Source of the DNA: Miscanthus floridulus
Lineage: Eukaryota > Streptophyta > Magnoliopsida > Poales > Poaceae
Assembly: GCF_019320115.1 (NCBI RefSeq)
Contig: NC_089584.1
Location: forward strand, 99,931,792-99,995,791
Length of the DNA stretch: 64,000 nucleotides
Direction of reading: 5' to 3'
The translations under genes were made by a program, and so were the position numbers. This document shows, piece by piece, positions 22,380 through 33,660 of the stretch. Below the pieces are notes generated by a model. It saw only the letters and a program-made list of their open reading frames with translations. It made no database searches and had not been told where the DNA came from. Each line of letters begins with the position of its first letter. The stretch's first letter is position 1.

Positions 22380-25300
22380 TTAAGATTGTTCGCCTGTGGT
22401 GAACTGTGGTGAATACCTTTGTGCCAATCCAAAAAGGCCAAGGGTGCCACCCGTATGGATCATCAAGACTTTGGCTGCACTGTCTCCACAGCATAGATCA
22501 ACAGCTTTCTCCCAGGCAGCCAAGGTGTACATCGGATCCAGCAGGATACCAGTCTGTTGAGCTACCTGGCGGCACATTGCGATTTCACCATCCAGCACCT
22601 TGCCAAATCTGAAGGAAAAAGGTGAAAGGTATTGATAGTTCAGTGCAAGAGTAAGTCCAAGTTATTAGTACCAGTGTCTCAAAGTATCAAAATTACTGTT
22701 TTGTTCACTGAAATACGTTTGCATTGTATGTTCATTCCTCTGGAGAGAAGGTGGATGGATATCCTTGATCACAATCGGGATACCACTGAAACAAATTTAG
22801 TAGATGGATACCCACAAATCACAAGGTTCTGAATATGTTGAATACTGAATGTTATCCTCTGACATTAGAGTTTGGTTCTGAATATGCTGAATCCTGAATG
22901 TTATCCACAAATTACAGAACTACCAAGCATGCCATCAGCAAGCAACCTTTATACTGTAAAGCATACAAGTTTGGAGCTTCGGGAAACTTTATTGCAGCAA
23001 AAAAGATTCTTTATCAGTTTTCTGAGAAGTTTCACTGATTTTGAACAAAACAGGTACCAAGTAAAAACTCGGCCGGTGGGGTACAGACCACCCCCATGGT
23101 ATTAGGCGCCTGCCGGACCTGGGCCGTGCGGCACTCAAGGCGCACACACACGGTCCACAGGCCGGACCAGACTTGACAGGAGAAGATTCCCAGTCCCCGA
23201 CCGAGAAAACCCCCCGAACCCTGACTTCTGCAGTGAGGTTTTTTTTTTTTTTGACCCCAGCCTGAAATTCGCCCCAGCCGGGGTTCGAACTCAAGACCTG
23301 GGGGTGCCTTTGGAGTGACTAGACCAACTGGACTAGCATCCTTTGGCAAACAGGTACCAAGTAATGAAATGCAGTATATGCGCTTTAATAAACCATACCT
23401 TCTAGGTGAGAAGCGCTCCACCCATTGAACTAGATTGTCATGAGTAGCATCTTCCACTATTCCATGGTAGATTTCTGGGAAAACCTTCTCAAAATCAGAT
23501 ACAAGAGATCTCTCTCGTTGTTTATATCTTTTATCTTTCAAGTGTGTCAGCAAGCATAACACCGGTAACCCTCCACTGGAGTCTGCATGTAGGAGAATTA
23601 GATGAGATGTGATAGGTAGCAAAGATGCATATATGGAGAGAATAACACTAACAACATTAGGTGATTTGGTGATGAAAATCATAACTGACAGTTTCAAATT
23701 CCCAACGCAACAGAATGGGGCATTTTCAAATTTATGACTGATTGTTTATTTCCGCAACTTTTGTAATTCAGCATGTGCAGGTATTTGTATCAAACGCACC
23801 CTAGACATACCGCACCAAGAGCTAACCCCACAGCTGTTGTGCCTGTTCCAGAATCTAGCACGATATGAACTTTCTCATCCTTTCCAAATAATGTCAAACC
23901 AGAAAGATACTCCAGTAGCCGCATGACACCTGAAGAGAGAATAAATCATGTGAAAAGCAGCATGATCACTTTCTCTATCAAGCTTCAGTAAAAGTTTTCC
24001 TTTTACAAATCTCAGAATAGACATAAGAAATCAACATATTCTGGTGCAAAGTACTTGATGATACTGATCTTAATGCTCGGAATTTAATTTTTCAGTCCTG
24101 ATGAAACACAGATTCAATATGATGAAGTGAAACCAGTCAAAGATGTATGAATTAGAATATGAGCCTATCAAATTATTTTATTTTATTGGCAGTAGAAAAT
24201 CATGTGTAACCATGAATGAAAAATGGAAACTAGCCAAAAAGAATCCCTTCTTACCAAGCAGTGCTTGAACACTACCTGCCCCTTCCTTAACAATCATTAC
24301 TCTTCTTGAACCATTTCGATCAGTGGTGTCCTCATCTACACCCAAATCCTTTCCTATAACTTCATCTGCCCACGTCACTGTGCCACTACATCCTGCAACC
24401 TTTATGGCATGCTCATAAAGCATCTCATCTCTTTGGGCATACAAAGACCGAGAGGCATATGTCACATTGCCAAACATCAATGAGATCAGATTATACCCTG
24501 TGGTAACATCCAGTTGCTCACCTCTCAGCAGTATATGTGGCCTGATTCCCCATTCGGCACAATGAACCGCTGATACATAAAGAGAAATAGATTGTTAGGG
24601 AAACTAAAAAACATACATAAAAAAGCTCATCCAAAAACAAAATTTGGCATTAAACACGTGTACATTACACAAATCTATATCTATATCTATAACAGATGGA
24701 GGCCACTAGCAATCATTAATTGCTATAAAGCTCAATCCTCATGAAGCCACATCACCCAAATTAGCCACCATTTATCTCATATTTCTTTATATTCCATCTC
24801 ATTTAACCACGTCCAATAGCAATCTACTAAAGCTCAATCCTCATGAAGCAACATCATCTCTTACAGCCACCGTGCAGGCATATACACTTTTTATTCATTC
24901 ATACACCACACAGATTAGCTTGGTTTTAGCCCCTTCTTTCATAGAGAAATCATTTGAACTACATTTTAATTCCCACAGCAATGCGCGCGGGGAGATCACC
25001 TAATCTATATTAAATGGTACGAGCGATTCAAGCATACAATTTGCAGGGATACACTGGAATTCAACAAGTAAATTTAGAGAAGCATGGGACTCACCGACGG
25101 CTGCGGCATGGGCGCTCTGGCAACCCCCACATGTAACCTGCAATTGGGAGTTTGGGACAGTGAGAATTACCAATATATCACAAAACTAGATGAAAAATGA
25201 GGAAAAGGGCTGACGAGATGGACGGACGATGTCAGTAGCGCCGCAGTGGCGGAGGACGGGCAGGAGGGCGTCGAGCTTGCGCGCCTTGTTGCCATTGGCG

Positions 25301-25536
25301 AGCGGGTGGAGGAGGTCGTCCCGTACTATCTGGAACTTAGAATTGCCAGTCTCTCCCCCGTTGCCGCCGCCATTCCTGAGCGACGTCGTGAGGTTGGAGA
25401 AGGTGAACTCGGGACGAGAGGGAAGGACGGAGATGGTGTGGACTTGGGTGGCCGGAGACGGAAGCATCCATTCCGTGGCGGATAGGAAGCTTGCGACCGT
25501 GCGTCCGCCGGCGGCGAGCGCCGGACTCGGCCGCAT
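22380..25536 (-). pseudogene. DCD2: D-cysteine desulfhydrase 2 / ACC-deaminase-like gene, six exons, frameshifted
   Basis: A PLP enzyme of the tryptophan-synthase-beta fold; plant members split D-cysteine into H2S, ammonia and pyruvate. Exons on the minus strand: 25536-25228 (ATG, MRPSPALAAGG), 25137-25095, 24569-24255, 23929-23800, 23582-23399, 22608-22380. All five introns are GT-AG. Motifs are RDDLLHPLANGNKARKL (the first Lys of NKARK is the expected PLP lysine) in exon 1, CGGCQSAHAAAV in exon 2, GYNLIS and KEGAGSVQALLG in exon 3, DSGTGTTAVGLALGA (phosphate loop) in exon 4, [21 protein letters not shown] and HTGGTLGLF in exon 6. Without the lesion the product would be 400 residues, near the usual length. 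In exon 5 the 7 bp AAAGATA occurs twice in tandem (about 23523-23536), shifting the frame and giving TAA just after MLADTLER. The other five exons keep phase. A SINE sits in intron 5. DCD2-type is judged from motif order. Confidence 0.85.
23065..23347 (-). mobile_element. SINE in intron 5 of the desulfhydrase gene
   Basis: About 283 bp flanked by a 17 bp perfect direct repeat AAACAGGTACCAAGTAA (23048-23064 and 23348-23364). On the minus strand it begins GCCAAAGGATGC and has an A box TAGTCCAGTTGG (23324-23335) and a B box GTTCGAACCCC about 35 bp further. These are the two parts of an internal RNA polymerase III promoter. It ends in a short T run next to the duplication, a poly-T-type tail. Long target duplication, Pol III boxes and lack of coding sequence identify a SINE. 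Confidence 0.88.
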
Positions 25537-25607
25537 AGGGTTGAGGGAGGCAGCGGCGTCAGTAGCGTAGTAACACACCTCACAGGACACACCTCACAGC
25601 CATAGTA

Positions 25608-26086
25608 CTTCCTCCCTTCCTTGCAAAATAATTGCACATTTCGTATCTTAAAAAGTAACTAATTATAATTTAAATTATCAAATTGATATTAGTTTTCTTC
25701 TGAGAATGTAAGATATAGATTTATTTTATTTTGGGACAGAGAGTAGTCTAGATTTACCGTACTAAATTTATACTCTAAACGTAACTATCAAATTTGATAT
25801 TAGTTGAGTCCTGAAAATATAAGATGTATTTATTTAGGATTTAGCTTCGTTCAATAAATCAATTCCTAAAGTTGTCCTAAATCAAACCTTTCAAGTTTGA
25901 CTAAATTTATAGCAAATAGCACTAAGATTTATGGCACCAAATTAATATCATTAGATACACTATGAAGTATCTCGTAATTTGTTTATTTGGTGTCGTGAAT
26001 ATTGTTATATTTTTCAATAAACTTGATTAAATTTAAAAATGACTTAAAACAAACTTAGAAATTAATTTATTCAGGGACAAAGTAAG
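25608..26086. mobile_element. Stowaway-like MITE, degenerate
   Basis: Flanked by TA (25606-25607, 26087-26088). Ends CTTCCTCCCTTCC and GGGACAAAGTAAG are degraded forms of the Stowaway terminus. It lies about 70 bp upstream of the desulfhydrase start codon, so it contributes to the presumed promoter region. An internal GGGACAGAGAGTAG near 25735 may mark a second overlapping copy. Confidence 0.55.
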
Positions 26087-26186
26087 TACATCTGTACACA
26101 CTTACGACTCAAGAAGGTTAGCTCTCACATAACCATCGTCCAAATACGCTCGACTGCTCGAGGTGGAAACTATACTAGGTTTAGTC

Positions 26187-26320
26187 CTCGTTTGGATGCG
26201 CATGTATTCATCTCAATCCACATGTGTTGAGGTGAATTATAGTAGAATTAAACTAAGTTTCATTCCAATCCACTCCAACACATGTGGATTAAAGTAGATA
26301 CACGTGCATCAAACAAAACC
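26187..26320. mobile_element. MITE with long imperfect inverted repeats
   Basis: CAATCCACATGTGTTGAGG near 26215-26233 pairs with CACTCCAACACATGTGGATT near 26270-26290, and the outer TCGTTTGGATGCGCATG pairs with CACGTGCATCAAACAAAA. A compact foldback element; superfamily not determined. Confidence 0.6.
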
Positions 26321-26437
26321 TGAGTGAGTTCAAATGTAGGCATAGACATGCTATAGAAGGAGTTTTCTTTGACTGCACTTTTTTTTTGCATTTTGATTGC
26401 ACCTTTTTGTTTCTACGAGGATGGTTCGTAGGTGCTA

Positions 26438-26582
26438 TTCCCCCCTTCTAAATTATAAGACGTTTTGTCTTCTCTAGATATATTGTTTCTTATTATATAT
26501 CTAGACATATTATATATCTAAGTGCATAGCAAGAGCTACGTGTCCAGAAAATCTAAAACGTTTACAATTTGGAATGGAGGAG
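26438..26582. mobile_element. Stowaway MITE
   Basis: TA flanks (26436-26437, 26583-26584). Ends TTCCCCCCTTCTAAATTATA and TTACAATTTGGAATGGAGGA are inverted repeats of the Stowaway type. The core has a perfect AT-rich hairpin around TATATATCTAGACATATTAT. Confidence 0.75.
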
Positions 26583-27651
26583 TATATCTTAAATCCTTCT
26601 CTAAAGGCATCTTTAATGGTTAGTTCTAAGCTAGTATTAGATGCTACACGAAGAAAAGAGAGGTTAAAAACCTTTAAGATAGTGAGAAGAGAAGAGCTCA
26701 GCTCTTTCTATGTCGATGCTTGTCTATCTCTCTCGATAGAAGAGAGAATATATAAAAAAACACCTTACATGTGAACATACATGATAATTAAGAGATGACA
26801 TCTAAGATTCTGTATCTAACTTTTATTATTGGAGGTGCCCTAAAAGAAACTCAAAGAGACTCTTAGAAATGAAGGTATCGTAGGTTGTGTTAAAAAATAG
26901 CTACATAAAAAGCAGCCCTCCCACATCTGAAGCCCAATAATCCATCTCAAATTTAAAAAAGCCCTATTGCATTGAAAGATATGTGTAATGGCCATCTACA
27001 TCAGCCTAAAATTATATTAGAATTAGAATATATTTTTCTAAAGGTCCTTGAATTTTGTATACTTTTTCTGGATGTCCATTTCACCTAATGATATCAACAT
27101 TGAAAGGGCCGGCTGGCCTCAAAAGTAGGGTTTTGAATTGGGATGTACAGTAAATATTTAAAAGCGATAAATCTTAGCTTATACAATTCTATTTCACCCC
27201 TCCGTGTGGTTCTAGTCCAAGAACCAAAAAAAAAAACAAAATCAAGTCCTTAGGGACATCACGCTAAACATATCGTTAGCAAAAGAGCACGCTAAATAAG
27301 GTCCATAGTTGTGAAAATAAACTTTATAGCTAAGCACACTCTAGCATAAAAGAAATCCTAATTGTCGCACAAATTTCTTTCATGCAAATAAGAGGACAAT
27401 ACTAATCTTATATGACAAGCAAGTAGTGAAAGAATGAAAGAGAGGGCAAGAAACGATTTTTCTTTCTCATGGTAGTGGTTGCCAAAATGTAACTTCTAGT
27501 CCATGTTGTATTTTCACTGAGCTATGCTCTCAGTCACCAAGTCTCGTCATGGTGTTGGGATCGTCACACTGACACTACCAACAGAGACAAGTGCCGGGAA
27601 TCACTTATCACTGTCCCAACCTTCTAGTCACCTTGGCGCCATTTGGACTAC
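26583..27651. other. Intergenic, no feature recognised
   Basis: AT-rich sequence with only chance frames (66 codons at 26574-26774). I see nothing that I can support. Confidence 0.5.
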
Positions 27652-27689
27652 CACTGAGAAAAACATCTTTAGAGGCGGGTAAAATAGGT

Positions 27690-28085
27690 TTTCAGAATAG
27701 GTTTGCCCAACCGCTACAATGTCACCAATTGCAAAGATGGGGCGTCTTCAGTGATGGGCTTTAACCGCCCCTGAAAATGTATTTCTAGGGACAGTTCCAT
27801 TAGAAAATTCGCCCCTAAAAATGGTATTTTCAGGGGCAATTGCAGTAGGAATATCGCCTCTGAAAATGCATTTTTAGGAGCGGTTCCAATACATGAACCG
27901 CCCCTAAAAATACATTATCAGGGGCGGCTAAAATACGAGAACTGCCCCTATAAAATCATTTTCAGTGGCGGTTGTTGCAATGCAACCATTCTAGAAAATG
28001 TTTTTTCAAGGACGGCTGTTGCAATGCAATTGTCTCTGAAAATGTATTTTTAGGGGCGGTAAACTGAACCGTCTCTTAAAATCAG
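27690..28085. repeat. CACTA subterminal repeats, left
   Basis: Near-tandem units such as GAACCGCCCCTAAAAATAC and TTTTTAGGAGCGGTTCC occur in alternating orientation. They are presumed transposase-binding sites and match the array at the right end. Confidence 0.85.
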
Positions 28086-28309
28086 TTTCAAATTTTTGAA
28101 TTTAAAATTTCCCGCCATATTTGAAATCACGTTTTCCAACCAAATTTCAGACCTGATTGCAAATAATTCAAATTAACTTCATAAATACACAGTACTGGAC
28201 TAGTTAACAAATACACACATGATCAACAAAGTATTTGTAGCACAACTTCAAATACATTACAAATTACAAGTCAACATTAATTATGTTGCTGCCCAAAGAA
28301 TGAAAAGAA

Positions 28310-29604
28310 GGGATGCAAGTGAAAAAGCGACATGTCGTTCTCCGCCGTCGAGGGAGCACACATGAAACAAGCTGAGAAAAAACACGTGGAGCAGATCCCG
28401 AGCTCTCTTCGGACTTAGGAGTGGACACTGGACCGGATGATCATGACCAGGGACGTGCCAGTTAATTTGACCCTGCAATTGACAAGGAAAGAAAGTTGAT
28501 CAGTAATTTAAGGTGAAACATACTGGTGTTTGTCCAAACAGTTCCAAATATACTGTCAAATGGCCAGCAACATAAGGCTATCGACTAGAGAGTCGATATC
28601 CAGTATGTTCATGATGTAATGTAAACAAAACAAGCATATCGGTAATTATTATTTACTCAGTTACATGGATCTAACTTAGCCGATGATCATGAAAACATGC
28701 AAGAGGTGTAAAGATAGGCGTGTAAGCGTACATGTAAGAAAACATACTAGCTTTAACTAAGATATAAACAAATAAAAGGATGTAAATAGCCAGTGCATCC
28801 TCGACAAATATGGCTTATCGGCTAAAACAACCAATTCCGGTAATCTTGTCATATAACATGCGATCACTCATCCGTTGAGTATAAATAAACCTACAAACAA
28901 CTAGACTCAATCTATTGTACCATCAACAGATACAGTCGTCTGATGCAGCATTGACAGTAGGATCCTAGATCAGAGACCAGCAATCGATAGATCTATTTAC
29001 ATCATAAAGAAATCATGAAGGCATGTTATACGCATGGAAGCTCAGTCCATCGGCTAAATAGCCGATGAAGACATAACAGGTGGCTTGACGCCATGCTCTT
29101 TTTAATAGATAGATCTATTAACCGACAATGTCCAATCTGACATGCTATCAACAGGTCGAGTCAGCTGATGCAGCATTGATAACGGGGTCATACCGGATAC
29201 TGGCGATCAACGAATCTATCTGTTAATAGAACACGACTTCAAACACCCACCATGTATGATCAAGATCGAGATAGATTAGTCATCAAACAGGATCTAATGT
29301 CAAGAATTGAATTCAATTGTGATAATAATCAGCAGACGATAGATCAAAATAATAAGACCAATAAATCTCAATCTAGATCGGGCAGTTGGTGATATTATAT
29401 TAAACAGTTAACTATTTAACATAATATCAATAACTTTGATCAATACCAATGTTTACAAGAGATCAATCGTCTGTTATAGCCTTGTAAAGGTTGATTCAAA
29501 TCGATAACTAATCTATACCGCGATTTGTAAGAGATCAGTCGTCTGTTGTAGCCTTATAAATAACAATATAAATCGATAACTAACTTATACCTTTGGTGTC
29601 AACA
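28310..29604 (-). repeat. Left (3') LTR of element C, internally deleted
   Basis: Homologous to the right LTR from AAAAAGCGAC (28323) through AACTTATACC (29584-29593). Then it jumps to the LTR end TTTGGTGTCAACA, lacking about 530 bp that the right LTR keeps. The missing part is the LTR promoter end. The left boundary is approximate. Confidence 0.75.
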
Positions 29605-30182
29605 CATGCCTCCCAATTTTGGGATAAAATAATTTTATTCTAAAATTACACCTCATGATCGTTGCATGTGCCATACTTCCAACCATCTGCTCCGATCCCA
29701 TGCTAACTTCTCTAGCCTCCTTGTAGATCTATCTCATTAGCTCTTCTCAATTGAGGATATGACGTTCGGTCACCCGATGGTGATCATCCTTTTGACCTTT
29801 TGAGCCATTCTTCTCCCCTCCCGACTCGTGTCTATAGCCGATCTTTTGTTATTCCTTGAGTTTAGCTGATACCTGTTCTCTCTTCAAACTTGGTCCATCA
29901 GCTAACCGATTGATCCTTAGTTGATCGACTTCCAAGGCCTGCTCTTGGACGCGCGTAAAAATGTAAAACTGCAACAGATAACATTTCACGTCCGCATCCC
30001 GAATTTGAATGAGACTGTAAATAATCTAGATGAATGAAATTTTCAAATCCACTACTTTTGCAACTGCTGCCCTCTCATTAGGCCACACATGGTTTCCTCG
30101 ATATTCAAGATGGCCCTCTACCTTCCATAAGTCGAATTTATTTTTTCTTGGCTTAAAAGATCCATTAGTATCCCACTCCGAC

Positions 30183-30190
30183 TATAAACA
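30183..30190 (+). promoter_or_regulatory. TATA box of antisense gene copy 1
   Basis: TATAAACA lies about 115 bp before the ATG at 30298. The following GGATAGCCAAG block is conserved in copy 2 at the same distance, which supports a real core promoter. Confidence 0.6.
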
Positions 30191-30297
30191 CACCCTTGAA
30201 GGATAGCCAAGGGATCACATCTATTCCTACCTCTGCTTTTGTCACCGTACAACTTCTTCCTCTCCATATCTAAACTGTCCCTCCTTTTTTCAAAACC

Positions 30298-31164
30298 ATG
30301 GCCGATGGTAAGCGTCCTGCCAGCAATATCCTAGAGGAAGAGCTCCCCATGCGTCAACGCCTCTACCGTCAGGGGTAAGTTAGACCTCGTCTACACCTTT
30401 GTTCTTTTCAATGATCATCTTAACTGACTTTTTTTTATCTATAGAGCCATATCCCACGCTGGCGCCCGCCGTCATGTGGTAGGGCCTTCTGGTGCCGCCC
30501 GAGATACCGAATCAGCGGCACCGGTAGGATCTTTTGATGACTCCTCCGACTCCTATAATGGAGACGACACTCGCCGTTATCTCCACGAGCGGAACACAGC
30601 GATGGACCGCTACTCGGAGGCGACTTGTGAGAGTGGTCATCTAGAGATCGCCTTGAGCGCCTCCTAGGCTGCCCTCGCTGCCGTGGAGGGGGAAACTAAT
30701 GTTGTCCGGGCACAACTAGAGGCGTCTGATGCCAGAGTTGTAGGTAATTTCTTCAAGATAACTCTGTATCTAATTACTATGTTTTCCTAATCCTCTCCTA
30801 ACACTCCCTTTCTTCTTGTTGTAGCCCTGATGGAGCAACTAGAGGCACTCTAGTTGGTGGCAAACGATGCGGCCAGCGCCTTGAATGCCCAGGGCAGTGT
30901 GTTGGAGGCCTATCTCTAGGATGTCCCTATGCATGCCCGGGAGGAGGCTCTCCACTGATGTTCAACATAGAGCCGTCGTTGCCTTGGCGATTGCTCAAGT
31001 GCGCTCAGGGCATGATCTCCGCCCTGCTGTAGCCCAACTTCCCAGACGGCGAGGATCCCGACATCTACCAAGAGTGGGTGGACGACTTTGAGGGAGCTGC
31101 CAAAGCCGTAGCACACATAACCCTGGCCGAAGGAATCATCAATCGCGTTTTCCTTGACCCTTAG
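30298..31164 (+). pseudogene. Antisense gene of element C, copy 1
   Basis: Opposite in strand to gag. It starts MADGKRPASNILEEE (30298); an intron follows near 30374-30444, then an exon with DSYNGDDTRRYLHERN and LAAVEGETNVVRAQLEASDA, further introns, and a last exon ending INRVFLDP with TAG at 31162-31164. An AATAAA-like signal follows at 31189. The second exon is acidic and heptad-rich, suggesting a coiled coil. In-frame TAG codons (e.g. 30667) break it. It belongs to the antisense ORFs that some Tat-lineage gypsy elements carry between pol and LTR; the function is unknown. Copy 2 follows 1.75 kb downstream. Confidence 0.6.
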
Positions 31165-31928
31165 ATTGTAAATTGGGTTATGTCAATGAATAAAAATTTC
31201 TCTTCGCACTTGTTCTCCGTGCTTTGGCTTTGATTCATTCCTTTTCATCATCATCGATTTCCTTTTAGTTATAGCCTCTGAATTGATAACGGAGATCCCA
31301 CTAGAGAACTTAGAACTTAGGTTCTTTAGCCAATCCAAAACAGGTCGATTGAACCGGATCGATTAACTTTCTGGTGCCAGACCGTCTGGGGTCAATAGCA
31401 AACACAAAAACGCACTAAACAAATCTCTTCTAAACTCGTTGTCTGGAACCTTGAGTAACAATGCAGTTGCAAAAACCGGCACCACTCGCTTAGATGCTCC
31501 GAATGTAACTCATGTGGTTTTGGACAAGTGACTTGCAATTCTTATGCATATCTGTTCTGTGACTTTTGGCGCAAACATTCAGCCGATGCATTTTTCTGTC
31601 ATTGCTTAGCGATCGACTTTTAATGACCCTTTCATGACTTCAAAACTGGCTCTTCATAACCGTCTTCAACTGATTAACCCTTAGAGCTAATCTTTGGACA
31701 CGGGTTGTAGCATAAAATCGCATCGGATAATTCTTCAAATCTGTAGCCCAGAACCGAACCAAAAATGTAGAAAATCCTAGCAAAATGAAAATTCCTTGCG
31801 TCTGTGATCTCTACAACCGCTGCTTTCTCATTTGGCCATGCATGACCTCTTTGATTCTTAGAACAACTTTTTGCCTTCTACTCTTTACTCTGACACGGCT
31901 CGACAAACCTACCCGTGTCAACTTTAGT

Positions 31929-31936
31929 TATAAATA
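31929..31936 (+). promoter_or_regulatory. TATA box of antisense gene copy 2
   Basis: TATAAATA about 120 bp before the ATG at 32049, followed by GGGGATAGCCAAGAGGTCAT, the counterpart of the copy 1 promoter block. Confidence 0.6.
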
Positions 31937-32048
31937 TATACTTCTAGGGGATAGCCAAGAGGTCATATCTGCGCTTGCCTTCGTTCTTGCCACCTGCACA
32001 ACTCCTTCTTCTTCCATAGACCAGAAAAATCAGTCTTCGCCAAGAACG

Positions 32049-32873
32049 ATGGCGGACGACAAGCGTCCTGCTGGCCCCCGTATCCTAGGGTATGTTTGAA
32101 TTGCATCCCCGATCTTCTGATAACCATCTGAATTTGGGAATTTTTGTTTCACAGGAACATCACCCTGGGCCGGCGTCCAAAACTTGCTGGCGAGGTTCGA
32201 GGCCCAGATAGTGGCACCAGCGTCTTCTTCCATTGATTCCATGGACTCATATAATGGAGATGACATATGGCGTTATTTTTATGAACAGGACGAGATGCTG
32301 GGTCATCATTGGGAGGTGACCCAGGAAACCGACCGTCTAGAGGCCGGCTTGGTTGCCTCCCAAACTACTCTCACCGCCGTGGAGGGGGAGAGTAGCACTA
32401 CCCGAGTGAGGTTAGCAGATTTCGCTGCTAGGGTCACAGGTAGGATTCTCAGAAGAAACCCTATCCCTCTATCATTTTGCTCCCTCATGTTCTTTGTGAT
32501 GATTCTTTCTCTTTTCTTATCATATCCTTGATGGAGGAATTGGAAGCCCTCCAATTGGCGGCAAACAATGCCGTCGGGGCTCTGAATGCCTAGGGCAATT
32601 AGATGGAGAACCGCCTCCAGGACTGTCCCCGTGCGTGCTAGGGAGATCACCCTCCATGGCGTTCGCTACGGGGCCGCCTGTTGCCTTGATGATTGCCCTG
32701 GTGAACTTCGGGCACAAACTTCGAGGGCTCTAGCCTAGTTTTGCCAGTGGTGATGACCACCATGAGCTAGGTGGAGGCCTTCGCTGGGCACATAGATGTT
32801 GTCGTAGAAGCTTCTTCAGCCTGAAGGAATTGTAAACAAAGTTTTATTCGGCCAGTAGTTTGTATCTAGGGAT
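32049..32873 (+). pseudogene. Antisense gene of element C, copy 2
   Basis: Starts MADDKRPAGPRILG. The second exon begins near 32155 after TTTTTGTTTCACAG, and contains MDSYNGDDIWRYFYEQDEML and TLTAVEGESSTTRVRL, aligned with copy 1. Further exons (about 32529-32830) contain LMEELEALQLAANNA-like sequence with stops. It is a diverged tandem duplicate of 30298-31164 including its promoter. No known domain beyond probable coiled coil; not intact. Confidence 0.55.
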
Positions 32874-33660
32874 CCAACTATGACTAAAATAGTTGACTTC
32901 CCTTATGTTGATCTCCTGTCTGTCTCTGTAAATGTCATCGATGTTTTTCGTGTATGACTTGTATTTTTCTTCTTTATTTTTTGCACTATAGGCGTTGTGT
33001 ACTGCACCGGACTTTCACCTTCTTTGGTGGAATCAGGATCAGTTAATTTTTTGTTCTAAAGGCGATACTTTGCTAGTACCGACTGTCAATCCTGGTGATG
33101 ATCCAAAATCGATTAAACTTGAATAATAACCTTAATCACTAGGGTCAAAATCCCATATCGAGCGATGTTTGTGAAGATAGCCAATGATGATTCAAGTATT
33201 AAACAAAAATCATCGGTTGTCAAGCTTCTTAAAAATGTTGCACTACTACATCCAAATTCGACTCCTTGAAACAAAACGGCTACATTCTAGGTGAACTAAT
33301 CTACGAGAGAAACTTTTAGTCGTTCCATAGCAAAGAACTAGGGGAGTCATTCAAAATAAACTCTCAGAGCTGATTGCTTAGATCGGCTGTTGATGTTCAC
33401 CATTGATCTTGATGATGCCGCCTTCCTAGTTTCTACCAAAGAAGCATTCACAGTCTTCGAATTCCCAATAGGCTAGGTCAACTGTTGCCACACTTACGGA
33501 TGTGTCAGCCAGAACCACTTCGACATTATCTCCTTGCCACTAGATGAGATATTGGTGCATTATCGATGAAATGCAATAGTTGGCATGGATCCAGTCATGA
33601 CCCAAGAGCAGACTATATGTCTCCTTGCCATCGAATGACGAAGAAAGTAGTAGGTAGAGT
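32874..33660. other. Element C spacer, no gene
   Basis: Non-coding interior between the antisense genes and the protease remnant. Nothing recognised. Confidence 0.45.

Noticed and set aside
24660..24700. Short ATCTAT repeat in intron 2 of the desulfhydrase gene
   Set aside because: Only a few units; simple sequence without further meaning.
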